Assembly (NCBI RefSeq): GCF_049306965.1
Contig: NC_133196.1
Coordinates: 17,483,001-17,547,000, forward strand
Direction of reading: 5' to 3'
Length of the DNA stretch: 64,000 nucleotides
DNA from: Danio rerio
Taxonomy: Eukaryota > Chordata > Actinopteri > Cypriniformes > Danionidae
Under the pieces are notes generated by a model, which worked only from the letters and a program-made list of their open reading frames with translations, was not told where the DNA came from and made no database searches. Position 1 is the stretch's first letter. The number at the start of each line of letters is the position of its first letter. Made by a program: the position numbers and the translations under genes. Positions 1-13,000 of this stretch are shown piece after piece.

Positions 1-65
1 AACCATGTGGATAGATGATAACAGCCTTCTGAGCCTACTAGTAGGTGCAGAAGGCCCCTACTGGC

Positions 66-1839
<1,774 letters not shown>

Positions 1840-1847
1840 CTTTATAA

Positions 1848-2042
1848 CAGTGGTCACCAAACTTGTTCCTGGAGGGCCGGTGTCCTGCAGATTTAAGCTC
1901 CAACCCTAATCAAACACACCTGAACAAGCTAATCAAGGTCTTACTAGGTACACTTGAAACATCCAGGCAGGTGTGCTGAGGCAAGTTGGAGCTAAACCCT
2001 GCAGGGACACCGGCCCTCCAGGACCGAGATTGGTGACCCCTG
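1848..2042. mobile_element. hAT-type non-autonomous DNA transposon (MITE) with 8-bp target duplication
   Basis: A 195-bp element with imperfect terminal inverted repeats of roughly 40 bp: the left end begins CAGTGGTCACCAAACTTG and the right end is ...TTGGTGACCCCTG. It is flanked on both sides by the identical octamer CTTTATAA (1840-1847 and 2043-2050). An 8-bp duplication with CAG..CTG ends is the hallmark of hAT elements. It encodes no protein, so it must have been mobilised in trans. Confidence 0.85.
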
Positions 2043-2050
2043 CTTTATAA

Positions 2051-3640
2051 GCTAGGGAGCAAAATAGGTTACTCTGTCTGGTGGTTTACATTAGATAGCT
2101 AATTTATTCCATGTTAAAATAAACCTCGACACCGTTAAGTTAAAACATTTTCAACAAGGTATCTACTCCATGTCAATAAAATATTTTAACAAACAAAGTA
2201 TTATAATTTTGCACGTTGATTTCAGACTACATCATGCTCTGTGTCTGTGTGTGAACGTGTGAGTGAGAAAGCAAGCACTGAGAGCTGTGCATCAGAGCAG
2301 AGCTCATTATCAGTCATGACCATTCCAAATATGGTCAATGTGGACCTTCTGATTCTAGGGGGATTTAAACTATAAACAAGCATATAAAACTGGAGAATTT
2401 CTGGAGAATTTTTGAACTTTCCAAAGCCATGTACCTACTATCAGAGAACAATTTAGCCTACTGAATCAGTGTAGTATATGGCACCTTTAAAATGTCAAAT
2501 AAAAACCCAACTAACAAACTTTCACAAGTGACAAGTCTAACGAAGAAGAAAGAAACTGTTGAAAGGCTTACATACGCATGTGCGGCGAGAGTCGTGTCCT
2601 CATGGCCGTATTAGTGGCATCTGAAGGAATTCACTTTGTTCCACAGACCTTGAAAGAGAAAAGGCTCTGGCATTCAGCAATGAAGGTAGAGCATTGCTGG
2701 AAGAGACTGAACTCCGCTGGGCCATACAGTACATGTATGCTCTTTACTTTGATCTTTTATGCTGCTTTGTGCTGAGGTTGGGTCAGACGGTTTTGCAAAC
2801 ATCTTTAAGATATATAAATATATATATAAAAAGAAAAAGCGTATAGAATTCTATTAGAAAAATGCCGCAGTTGACGCATTTGATTTCCTATAGGTTTTAT
2901 TATGTTGTAAAGTTTGAGGTCAGGTGTGTTATTTTTATGTTTAAAAAAGTCTAATAGTCACAAAGGTGCATTTATTTGATAAAAAAACAGTAATTGTGTG
3001 AAATATTGTTGTTATTATTTAAATTAATATTACTTTTTTTAGATACACATTTTAAAATGTTCTCTATTTCTCTATTGTAATAGCTAAATCGTCTGCCTAT
3101 TTATACAGGCACATTTTTGCCCACAAGCACTTATTGTTCAAAAGAGCAGTTATTGTTTTAAATATGAATGTTTTGTTACCTTATAACCATACAGTATTTC
3201 ACCATTTTAATCAGTTTTATGCATCTATATTATATTACCAAACAATTATTTTTTCAATCGAGGTTAATTTTCTGTCATTCTATCTTCCTCTCCACACAGT
3301 TCTATTAATCACCTCTTTAAATTCACACATGCTCACGTTGGTATCAGGTTTGACAGTATCGAGCAAGCAGCAATTTTATTCTCCCTCGTGAAGCAAATAC
3401 GGAAGTAAGTGGAACTGCAATTCATCAAAATTCCGCTAGTCCTAGATCCATAATAGAGCACATTTCTATTGAGCCCACTGCTAAAATGGCCAACTTTACA
3501 GCAGAAAAAAAAAGGTGTTTACAGCCTGGTAGAAAGAACGATTTTGGTTCATATAGCTAATATTACCCTTCATGACAACTGTGAGGGGGGTGAATTGTTT
3601 TATAACTCATCCTTTTCGTTTATATTAAAGTTATATTAAG
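2051..3640. other. Intergenic DNA, no gene seen
   Basis: The one longer open frame (2578-2775, plus strand) has no recognisable domain and no supporting splice or promoter context. The rest is AT-rich single-copy-looking sequence. Confidence 0.5.
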
Positions 3641-3645
3641 TCTGC

Positions 3646-3860
3646 TTAATTAAAAGTGTGGCCACTTGAGTAACAGCTAGGTCTCACTGGCTGCAGGCAC
3701 TTCACCTCCATTGATTCCAGCTGATTAGCTGCTGAACTCGGCATATACATCACATTTTTGTTTTGTTTAATGATGCGATAGTTAGAGCAGTCCTTCGTGT
3801 TGCCATTTTTTGGTTTTGGGATAAACACTGACCTTCTCCACTCTTTTGACATGTTCTCCA
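3646..3860 (-). mobile_element. LINE reverse-transcriptase remnant (RTE/BovB-like)
   Basis: The minus strand encodes the stretch EWRRSVFIPKPKNGNTKDCS followed by NYR. This matches the conserved finger-region block of non-LTR reverse transcriptases of the RTE/BovB sort (typical form EWK.S.FIPIPKKGN.K.CSNYR). Similarity is lost immediately after it, so this is a short 5'- and 3'-truncated fossil. The clade assignment is from memory of the motif. Confidence 0.6.
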
Positions 3861-4449
3861 GATGCATTGACTTAGCGCTGTTAGTGCTGCAGTTGGTACT
3901 GGTTTCAGGAGCTCTACTGGGATGCCATCAATTCCAATTTATATTATATTATATTATATTAATAATAAGCCTAAAATATACATTCCTAAATCTACTTTAA
4001 AGTCCCCATTGATTTTTGTTGCACATTTCAGTTTGTCTTGCAGAGAGTTTTATTTGAATACGTCAGTATATCATACTGAATATGTCAGTGATCCTTTAGT
4101 ATTGGTTATAAATCATAAGGGAAAAAAAAAAACTTCAACCAATATGGACTGCCACAGCATTTGAACACGTTCCAGCCTTTAAAGCATTCCATTCACAAAT
4201 TATTTTGAAACTGCCAATATTTACATTTTACATACAAGCCTAGAGAGTTTAAAAAAAAAAAAAAAAAAAAACAATTGTTCATTTCTCAAAAGGTGAGGAG
4301 GTCTTTCCGTGGCCGGCATTGCTCCAGGTATGACCATACATTCAATAAAAGGCAGTGTACAAACATGCAAGTTCCTCTATTGACCCTACAGCTCTAAGAG
4401 AAGACACTGCATCAAACAGACAGTCAATCTCATGCAACATATGAACATG

Positions 4450-4497
4450 TAATATCATTTGTAAGTTGCTTTAGATAAAGGCATCTGCTAAATGGTC
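4450..4497 (+). repeat. SINE/LINE 3' tail fragment
   Basis: Contains TTGTAAGTTGCTTTAGATAA and then GGCATCTGCTAAATG, close to the widespread fish retroposon tail that reads roughly ..GTCGCTTTGGATAAAAGCGTCTGCTAAATG. No body of the element is recognisable upstream apart from an oligo(A) run at 4251-4271. Confidence 0.55.
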
Positions 4498-4554
4498 CTG
4501 GTTTTACTGAGCTTTTTTCCTTCACTTTCATCAATTGGTAAAGATATGTTCCTC

Positions 4555-4785
4555 GCTGGCTTGCTTGATTTGGGTCTTGTGGACGGATGAATTTTCTCTT
4601 TAGTGTTTGGACTTTCAGCAGTGAAATTTAAACCACACTGAATTGAACAAAACTGAACTTCAACTCTGAAAACTGGACGGACAGTTTCAATTTACTAGAA
4701 CGTCCATGTTAAGCTGCTTTGACACAATCTACATTGTAAAAGCGCTATAGAAATAAGCATGAATTGAATTGAATAAATTATTAAA
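4555..4785 (+). repeat. Retroposon 3' end, L2-type tail (copy 1)
   Basis: Ends with ACACAATCTACATTGTAAAA, GCGCTATAGAAATAA and a GAATT-repeat tail. A second, longer copy of the same tail lies at 42060-42440. The stem-loop plus short-repeat end is typical of L2/CR1-type LINEs and the SINEs that share their tails. The exact family is inference. Confidence 0.55.
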
Positions 4786-4794
4786 TGTAAATGT

Positions 4795-5102
4795 TCTGAT
4801 TTAGAGTTTCTGTAAGTTTCACAAAGATAAATTTAAGACTTTTAAAGATCTTTTTAAGACCATTAGGAATTACATTTTAGACTTATACAGGGCTAAATGC
4901 TAAGGATTTTTTTCTGAATATCCCAGTTAGAAAAGATTTTCACTTGCCCTATCAAAAATGATTTAAATTTAATACATTGAATTATACAATAATAATAATT
5001 TTGTTTGACTATTTTTATATGTTTGTACATCCATTTACAAACCCATAACCATTATCAAGAATAAAACAAAACAGCTGTCAATTACTTCAGTCCACAACAA
5101 TG

Positions 5103-5147
<45 letters not shown>

Positions 5148-5455
5148 TGAGGTCAGGCCACTATCCTCAGCAGTAAATAAATGGAGAACTTTTAAGCAAA
5201 TCTAACTGAAAGTAACTGAATGCTATTTAAAAATAAAAAGTTTAAAGTTTTACTGAGATGGATTGTTGGTGATTCTATGAGTGTTAATGACCATACTGAG
5301 TAGCTACAGTATACATGAAAAAAGAAAAATTAAGACCTGTTGAAAATAATTTAATACCTACAACACAATATTTCAGTAGATTTAAGACTTTTTAAGGCCT
5401 AAAATGTATCTTTTGAGATTTAAAACATTTAAAGTTTACTCGAATACCCTGTGAT
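4795..5455. mobile_element. Non-autonomous DNA element with T/A-rich termini (copy 1)
   Basis: The left end reads TTTCTGTAAGTTTCACAAAG with AAATTTAAGACTTTTAAAGA following; the right end has TAGATTTAAGACTTTTTAAG and ATACCCTGTG, an imperfect inverted match to the left end. The same sequence recurs at 7998-8797. An (AAT)n microsatellite sits inside at 5103-5145. No coding capacity is visible. Confidence 0.55.
5103..5145. repeat. (AAT)n microsatellite
   Basis: About 14 AAT triplets in a row. Confidence 0.95.
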
Positions 5456-5699
5456 TATTGATTTTTGGGATTTTGGTCACAATAAAGGAGAAGAGCAATC
5501 AAAGTAACGACATTTTAACAAGTGCTTTTGTGTTGGTGGTCTGAGAACCATTTCATCAAATGTCATTACAAATATGTCATATATAAAATGCTGAATTTTT
5601 AGCATCTTTAATCTTCTTCGATATTCTTAATCTTTTACTCTCTACTCTTTTTGGTGTCACGGCACTGAAGTCATATGCTTATTTGAAGTTCAAGAAACA

Positions 5700-5960
5700 T
5701 TTCCTATTTTTGGAAATGGAACCTGAGTTCACACTCAGCTGATGATTGATTATAAAGCTTGTTTGGCATGCTGTACCGGGAGAGAACCCTGAGCTTATAT
5801 GATCCACGTGCACGGGGCTCCCTCATATTCTCGTAGGCGAGAGGGGAGTTTGAGCTAAGGTAGATCTCGAGAACTCCCCTGCTGTAGTAGCCAATAAACA
5901 GATAGTGATTGCTCTTAAGAGATAACTACTTACTAGGAGCATGTCTATGGTGCTGATTTG
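5700..5960 (+). repeat. Dispersed repeat, copy 1 (unclassified)
   Basis: Shares GCTTGTTTGGCATGCTGT, AGAGAACCCTGAGCTTAT and GTAGATCTC with an inverted copy at 51820-51975. Two diverged copies in one window show it is a dispersed family. I cannot assign a class because no termini or coding region are clear. Confidence 0.5.
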
Positions 5961-5984
5961 GATTAGTCAATTAAATTAAGTTGA

Positions 5985-6112
5985 ATGTTTTTGGACGGTG
6001 GGAGGAAACCGGGGAACCCGGGGGAAACCTACGTGAGAACAGGAAGAACGTGTAAACTCCACACAGAAACAACGGCTGGTTTGGTAAGGACTAGAACCAG
6101 TGACATTCTTGA
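5985..6112 (-). repeat. HE1/DANA-type tRNA-derived SINE fragment
   Basis: Contains the SINE blocks GGGAGGAAACCGGGGAACCC, AAACTCCACACAGAAAC and GAACCAGTGACATTCTTG. Together these are the reverse complement of the tRNA-derived head and following body. Only the 5' part of the SINE is left. Confidence 0.75.
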
Positions 6113-6221
6113 TCGTCTCGAAATTCATTTATAAACAAACTTCACTTATCAATGTTGAAAACAAGGTGAAATCCACAAAACACTATTATTCCCAAACTGA
6201 AGAAAATGTTTAGTATATATT

Positions 6222-6227
6222 TTTATT
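6222..6227 (-). promoter_or_regulatory. mzt2: Candidate poly(A) signal of mzt2
   Basis: TTTATT on the plus strand gives AATAAA on the minus strand, about 800 nt past the mzt2 stop codon. It would give a 3' UTR of about 0.8 kb. It is assigned by position only. Confidence 0.35.
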
Positions 6228-7023
6228 GAACGCCTTAGGATAATCCATCAATGATAGATCAATTATGACAGTAGATATATAAAATTAAAATAAAACCAAA
6301 TAAATGTATATTTGCATGATCTCTAAATGATCAAAATACAATGAAATCTGAATTAATGGCTGCTGAAAATTCAGCAACAATAGATTATTTAAAGTAAAAA
6401 TTCAGTTCTTTTAAATCATAATAATGTTCACAATAATCATAACATTTTAAAATAAATTCAATGTTGATGAGGAGGTTTTTTGTACAAACAAACAAAAAAA
6501 TAAAATTTGTATTCCTTATGCCAGTCTAAATCACTAGTCTTGCTAATTATTATAGAGCAAAAACAATAATTAGCTTTGAAAGATGGAGAATATTTTACTC
6601 AAAAATGCAGATGCACAAAAAAAGAGATAAATAAACAGAAATAATGTATTAAAAAAGTCAATTTTACAAGTGGAAAAATGTCCAGCAAGACACAAACTTA
6701 CCATGCCTTACAAAATCTTAAACCAGATCTGCTTAACAGGAGCCCTCAAGCTACTGAACACCAGAAGCGCAACATTAAAGACAAAGATTTCCTGTGCTCC
6801 TCTCAATATGTCTTGGTGTGAACGTGTAAACTAAACTGCTGAAAACATGGTAAAATTCCAGTCTCTAAAACAGAGACCCAAATTTGCCGCAGTGCAAGTC
6901 TTTATCAAACACTGAAAATACACCCAAGGAGACAACCCTAAAATGACTTGATACCTTCAGCTTAGTGTGAAAAGCTTCAGTCAATTCCAGAGTAACAGAA
7001 GAGTTGTGTTTGTGTTGTTTGGT

Positions 7024-10000
7024 TCAGTTGGAGGTGAGTTGTGAAGAAGAGCTGCTGCTGCCGGAGCTCTTGGTGCTCTTCTGCCCTCTAGTGGCGCTGA
7101 CCTGTCGTGGCACTCGCTGGCTGGAAGATTCTCTTGCTGATTTCTCCCCTTGCCCTGAACTCGTTTTACTGCGCACTGGATCACAAAGAACAAACCAAAT
7201 GCATGTAAATATCACAATTAAAATGCATCCATATGCGACACGCTATCATTTTGAGCCTCTGATAAATTGTGGTGGAATAAGCAGTTTTGACTTTTGCACA
7301 GTGTAATTTAAAAGCTGTGAGTTAAAGGAACACTAACTTTTTTTGGAAACATGCTATTTTAACAAGTCACCGAGAGTTACACAGATGAGTTTGACAGTTT
7401 TTTTAATCCATTCAGTGGGTCTAGCAGGAGCTCTTTTAGCTTAGCTTAGCATAAATCACTAAATCGGATTAGACCAATAGCATCTTTCAAGATGCATAAA
7501 GATATTTGATCATTTTCCTATAAAAATTGACACTTCTGTAGTTACATTGTGCACTTTTGACTGATGGGAAATGAAAAGCTGCTATTTTCTAGGTTGATAT
7601 GGAAAAGAACTATTATTTTCATTCCAGCGCCAAGGAATTTTGCTGCTGTACCATGGCTGAAGAAGGAACAGTAAAATTACACAACGTTGTTCCAGAGCTG
7701 GGGACTATTTTCAGGAACTTATCATTTAAACTACAATGCAGTAAAGCTTTGGAAATTACTACTACTAATAATAATAATAATAAACGGAAATATTGATCTT
7801 TTTATTTCTACAATTAATGCACAACACACAAGCCATGAAGTGCTTGTTATGAATCAAAGCAAACTGTCATACAGTTGACATTTTTTACAGCATAGGAAAA
7901 AAAATGTATTAACCTCATATTACAGAAAATTAGGATCATAATGTTCATAACTAATTAGTTACACTGGAAAGCAATTAGAAAGATCATATTCCTGAATCCA
8001 GGGTTTCTACACGTTTCATCAAGTTAAAACTAAGACTTTTTAAAACCCTTTTAAGAGCATTCTGAATGAAATCTTTAACTTATATACAGGGTATACAACA
8101 CTAATGATGATTCTGGCGGAAATTGATTAATTTCCTCAAAATTCTGCACACAATACCCCATAATAACAATGTGAAAAAATATCTTTTTGAAATTGTTGCA
8201 AATTTATTAAAAATAAAAACCCCTGAAAAATCACATTCACAGCCTTTGCTCAATACTTTGTTGATGCACCTTTGGCAGCAATTACAGCCTCAAGCCTTTT
8301 TTAACATGATGCCACAAGCTTGGCACACCTGTCTGAAGTGCTATGAATACTTTTTGCATGCGCTGTATATTTATTGTGAAGGCAATTACAAAAAATAACC
8401 AAAAATATATATTTGTGGGTTTTTGGTCCAAATTGCTTGAGTATAACTTCTATTTAACCTACTGTAATGGATTTCTGTTATAAATCTTAAGTTTCATGTC
8501 TATTTATGAATAGTATGTCTACTCCCCCTTATTTCAGTAAATAGTGTTTGTATGAATGGAAGATAACAACTGTGTAAGGAACTGTGTAACTGTTTTGAGT
8601 TTTCTGTTCCTGATTTTATTAGATGGATTGTTGGTTACTGAATGGATGTCGGCCCAAATGGGAAGCTTTACTTGGACAGTGGAAAATTAAGACCTGTTTA
8701 AAATGATTTAAGACACACAACACAATATTTCAGTAAATTTAAGACTTTTTAAGGCCCTGTATATTTTAGATAATTTCTTTTCATACCCTGTGAAACTTAA
8801 TTAAATCGTATTATTTCAACCTGATATTGATGGCATTTTAAATATACACTCACCGGCCACTTTATTAGGTACACCTTACTAGTTCCGGGTTGGACCCCCT
8901 TTTGCTATCAGAACTGCCTAATCCTTCGTAGCATAGATTTAACAGGGTACTGGATATATTCCTCTGAGATTTTGGTCCATATTGACAGTATAGCATCACG
9001 CAGTAGCTGCAGATTTGTCGGCTGCACATCCATGATGCGAATCTCTCATTCTAGAAGTGGCACCCGGTGTGGTCTTCTGCTGCTGTAGCCCATCAGCCTC
9101 AAGGTTGGACGTGTTGTGAGTTCAGAGATGCTCTTCTGCAGAACTCGGTTGTAACGAGTGACTATTTGAGTTACTGTTGCCTTTCTATCAGCTCTGACCA
9201 GTCTGGCCATTCTCCTCTGACATCAAAAAGGCATTTGCACCCACAGAACTGCCGCTTACTGGATATTTTCTCTTTTTCTGACCATTCTCTGTAAATCCTA
9301 GAGATGGTTGTGCGTGAAAATTCCAGTAGATCAGCAGTTTCTGAAATATTCAGACCAGCCAGTCTAGCACCAACAACCATGCCAGTTCAAAGTGACTTAA
9401 ATCAACTTTCTTTCCCATTATGATGCTCGGTTTGAACTGCAGCAGATCGTCTTGACCATGTCTACATGCCTAAATGCATTGAGCTGCGTTGCGAATTTGC
9501 GTTGAGACAGGTGTACAGGTGTACCTAACAAAGTGGCCGGGGAGTGTATGTTTAAGTCTAATTTTATAAAATTATATTTTTTACTCAAAAAATTGGGTTC
9601 TGCATTTCATAGCATTTAGACTTTTATTTTCAATCATCACATTAAATCTCCAAATTGTGTTTGATTAAAACTGGCTCAAAATGACAGAGCAAATCACATA
9701 TGAAGGTCACAGAAAAACAAGACAAAAACAAAGTTGCATTAAGTGTTAAAATCAGTGATGGAATGACAAAACCATCCGTTTATGAAGTTGACAGTCACAT
9801 GCATGCTTTTCAATGTTGGTGGCAGACAATTTTGCAGGATGCTGGTTTACTAGTGCATTACGGTGTCACACACCATTAACAGACATTCATTTACCATGAG
9901 AAGCACAGGACTCTATAGCTGGATGAGAGTCACAGTCCACGAGACACATAAAGGAAGCAGATCTGGGGCATTTCACCCCCGTATTCAGAGCACTGAATCC

Positions 10001-13000
10001 GCAAATCACAGACACAACCGGTGAGGCATGAGAATGAGAGACAGACACGCTGTAACATGAAGCTGAGGCAGGAATTAGTTTTGTCAGTATGAGAAATGTG
10101 CGGAAATAGTTCATGAGAGTGAAGAGAAGACCTTGAACTCACAAGCACTGAGATTTTGAAAAAGAAAAAGGTATGAGTGAACGAAGTGAAAAGAAAGATA
10201 GAGAGAAGAAAAACCTTGAGAGACAGGAGCGCTCGAGTCGCTGTAGACAACTATCTTAGCCCCTCCCCTTGGTGGGCGGGACACAGATGAAGAGGGAGGG
10301 GCTGTGGTTTTAGAGCTCTTTCCTGAAGCCGCACTCTCCTCTTCTATAGGAATCACACACAGATTATCAAAGGGTTTGAACAACACTAGCACAAATCAAT
10401 CTTGGGGGCTGAGGGGAGGCTTTTTTGTGTGATAATAAGTATTTGCTTGTCATGTAAATAAAATTGACAAGAAAACCGGCTCTAAAGGCCGACTCACACG
10501 GTGCGATCTTTTATAACCCGAATGACTGTAGCATGTCAGACTGCACGAACATGGCTCCCATGTCACACTGTAAGATCTCAGCAGTCATGAAGTCAAACTG
10601 AACGACAATCAGGACGTGCCAAACAGGGAAGAAAACGCCACCGGAGTTTAACGTCATCCACACGACACTTTCACTATCCCGCATTCTGAAATGATTCCTC
10701 ACAGGAAACGTAAACAATCTGTAGCTGCAATTTTGCACACAGTGTTTCTCAATAATAAAACCAGGAAGGAAAAAAAAGTTTTAACATTTTCCTGCGGACA
10801 TTTGAATTGTTGCATGGATTGTGACATCAAATTCGAAGCTCCTATTGGCTTTTGGATTGACACTCTTTGCAGCTGTTGTCCCACTGCAGGAAAGTTTCCG
10901 AAATCTTCTGACACTGCCAGAACTTCATTGGAGGAAAAATCTGATCGCAACGGGCACTCAGTGCCTGTCTGCAAACATGTCAAACCAACGATTAAAGATT
11001 AACATTTTTAGCCAAGGATTTCAGCAATCTTTAAGGATTTTTCAAATTTGTCTTAGATGACCAAATCGTTGCTGAAATCCCACAGTGTGAGCAGGGCTTT
11101 AGTTGCAGCAAATATCTGTCTTAAAAGGAACCTAATATGCCCTTTGTTACAAGATGCTAAATAAGGCTCTACTGTCCAAGAATAAAAATCATATTATCTC
11201 TGTTAGGGCTGTTAATTTTTGGGAAAAATCAATCACGATTATTTTGGTCATAATTGTAATCACGATTATTCAAAACGATTATCAGTTGAAGTCAAAATGA
11301 TTCGCCCTCCAGTGAATTTTTGTTGAAATGACGTTTAACTTATTTGTTATATTGTTATATTTTGAATAGAATAAAAGCAGGTTTAAATATTTTGAAACCT
11401 ATTTTAAGGTCAATATTATTAGCCGCCTGAAGCAATAAATATTTTTGATTGTCTAAAGAATAAAACTGTTATACAATGGCTTGCCTAATTACCCTAATTA
11501 AGCCTTTGAATTGCACTTTAATCTGAATGCTTGCATTTTGAAAAATATCTAGTAAAATAATGTACTGTCATCATAGCAAAGATAAAAGAAATCAGTTATT
11601 AGAAATGAGTTATTAAAACTATTATGTTCAAAAATAGGTTAAAAAAATGTTTTCCATTAAACAGAAATTGGGGGAAATGGGTCGCTAATAAATCAGGAGG
11701 GCTAATAATTCTGACTTTAACTGCATATATACAGTTATTTTCCTCTCTGCAAAGGGAAATAAATGCAATAGAATAAAAATATGAAACAAACTGTGCTTTA
11801 AGCATCTTCACTGTCAGAAAAACACTTTAGCTACAAAAGTCCTTCAGTCAAGAGCAGTGAGTGATTTTGTCCTTTTATTGTTTGATTAATAATGATGAAA
11901 ACAGGCGGCAGCAGGAATATTTTGCCCTGTCACTTTAATTGGTTCTCTTTCACATGTCTTTTGATTCACAACTTGTTTGTAACTTAAATGAGGGTTGAGA
12001 AAAAGAAGAGAGAGTTGAGAAAAAGAAGAGATGTGTGCATCAGTGAAAATTGTATTATTATCACCAAATTGTTTGACTGGGGTGAGACCGTATCACAACA
12101 AAAAGTAATTCAATATCTATGATTTTAAATGCATTGTAAGAGGTAAGAGGCATTACGGTATTTTGACAAAACTAGAATGATGTCTAAAATTTAACTCGCT
12201 CAATATTATCTTCTAGTTTAATGAACCGTCTTATAAAATCAATATCATGTTTGCAAATCACACACAGAAAATTGCCAGTCTTGATTGTGTGATATTACTA
12301 CTTACTTTATTCTAAATGTAATCTAAAAGGCTTCATCACACAGAGATGCTCTATGAAGATACACCTTTATTTGTTTTTTGCAAAAGTGAGTGAAATATTG
12401 GACAACGTCAGCTTGTAGTCAATAAATATCCCACATCCCTATGTAGAAATTGATTCCAGTTCAAAGTTAGAGATCTAATCACCTGCAGGATAAGACAGAT
12501 GTTATTTTGAGTTGGACTTCATCTACTTTTCAGCTCAAGTTATGTAAAACTGTGGCACATTATGATTTGGTCTGTTTCCTCCATAGTTTTAGCATGTTGT
12601 TCACTCACCTCTTGACTCCGTAGGGACAGCAGTGGTGTGAGATGTTGAAGATGCGTCACCGGTGGATGTTTCAGAGACCTTCTGTCCAGCACACATGGTC
12701 TTTAGAGTCTGAAAGACTGCTAGAGGCGCAACGTTCATCTTCAGCAGGTCCACTATGATCCTGTAGTAGAGCAGGACAGTGTTAAAAATCATGAGACACA
12801 TGAAATGAGTCTTGAAGATGTTTTTTTTTTTTTAATGAAATCTGCAACATGTATGGGTTAACAGTAGGGCTGCATGATATTGGAAAATTGTGATATTTGA
12901 GTTTTCTGTGACATATTGTCTGTTTACGCTCTTCTATAAAATTTCCCCAAATGATTGAATAGTACAATTTGGAAAGAATTCCTTGTCACACTTTATTTAA

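Noticed and set aside
2578-2775. 65-aa plus-strand frame with a hydrophobic end
   Set aside because: No conserved motif, splice site or promoter. Its length is within chance for this composition.
7004-7306. 100-aa plus-strand frame opposite mzt2 exon 4
   Set aside because: Complement of the Ser-rich mzt2 C-terminus. The minus frame matches MOZART2 and splices in phase.
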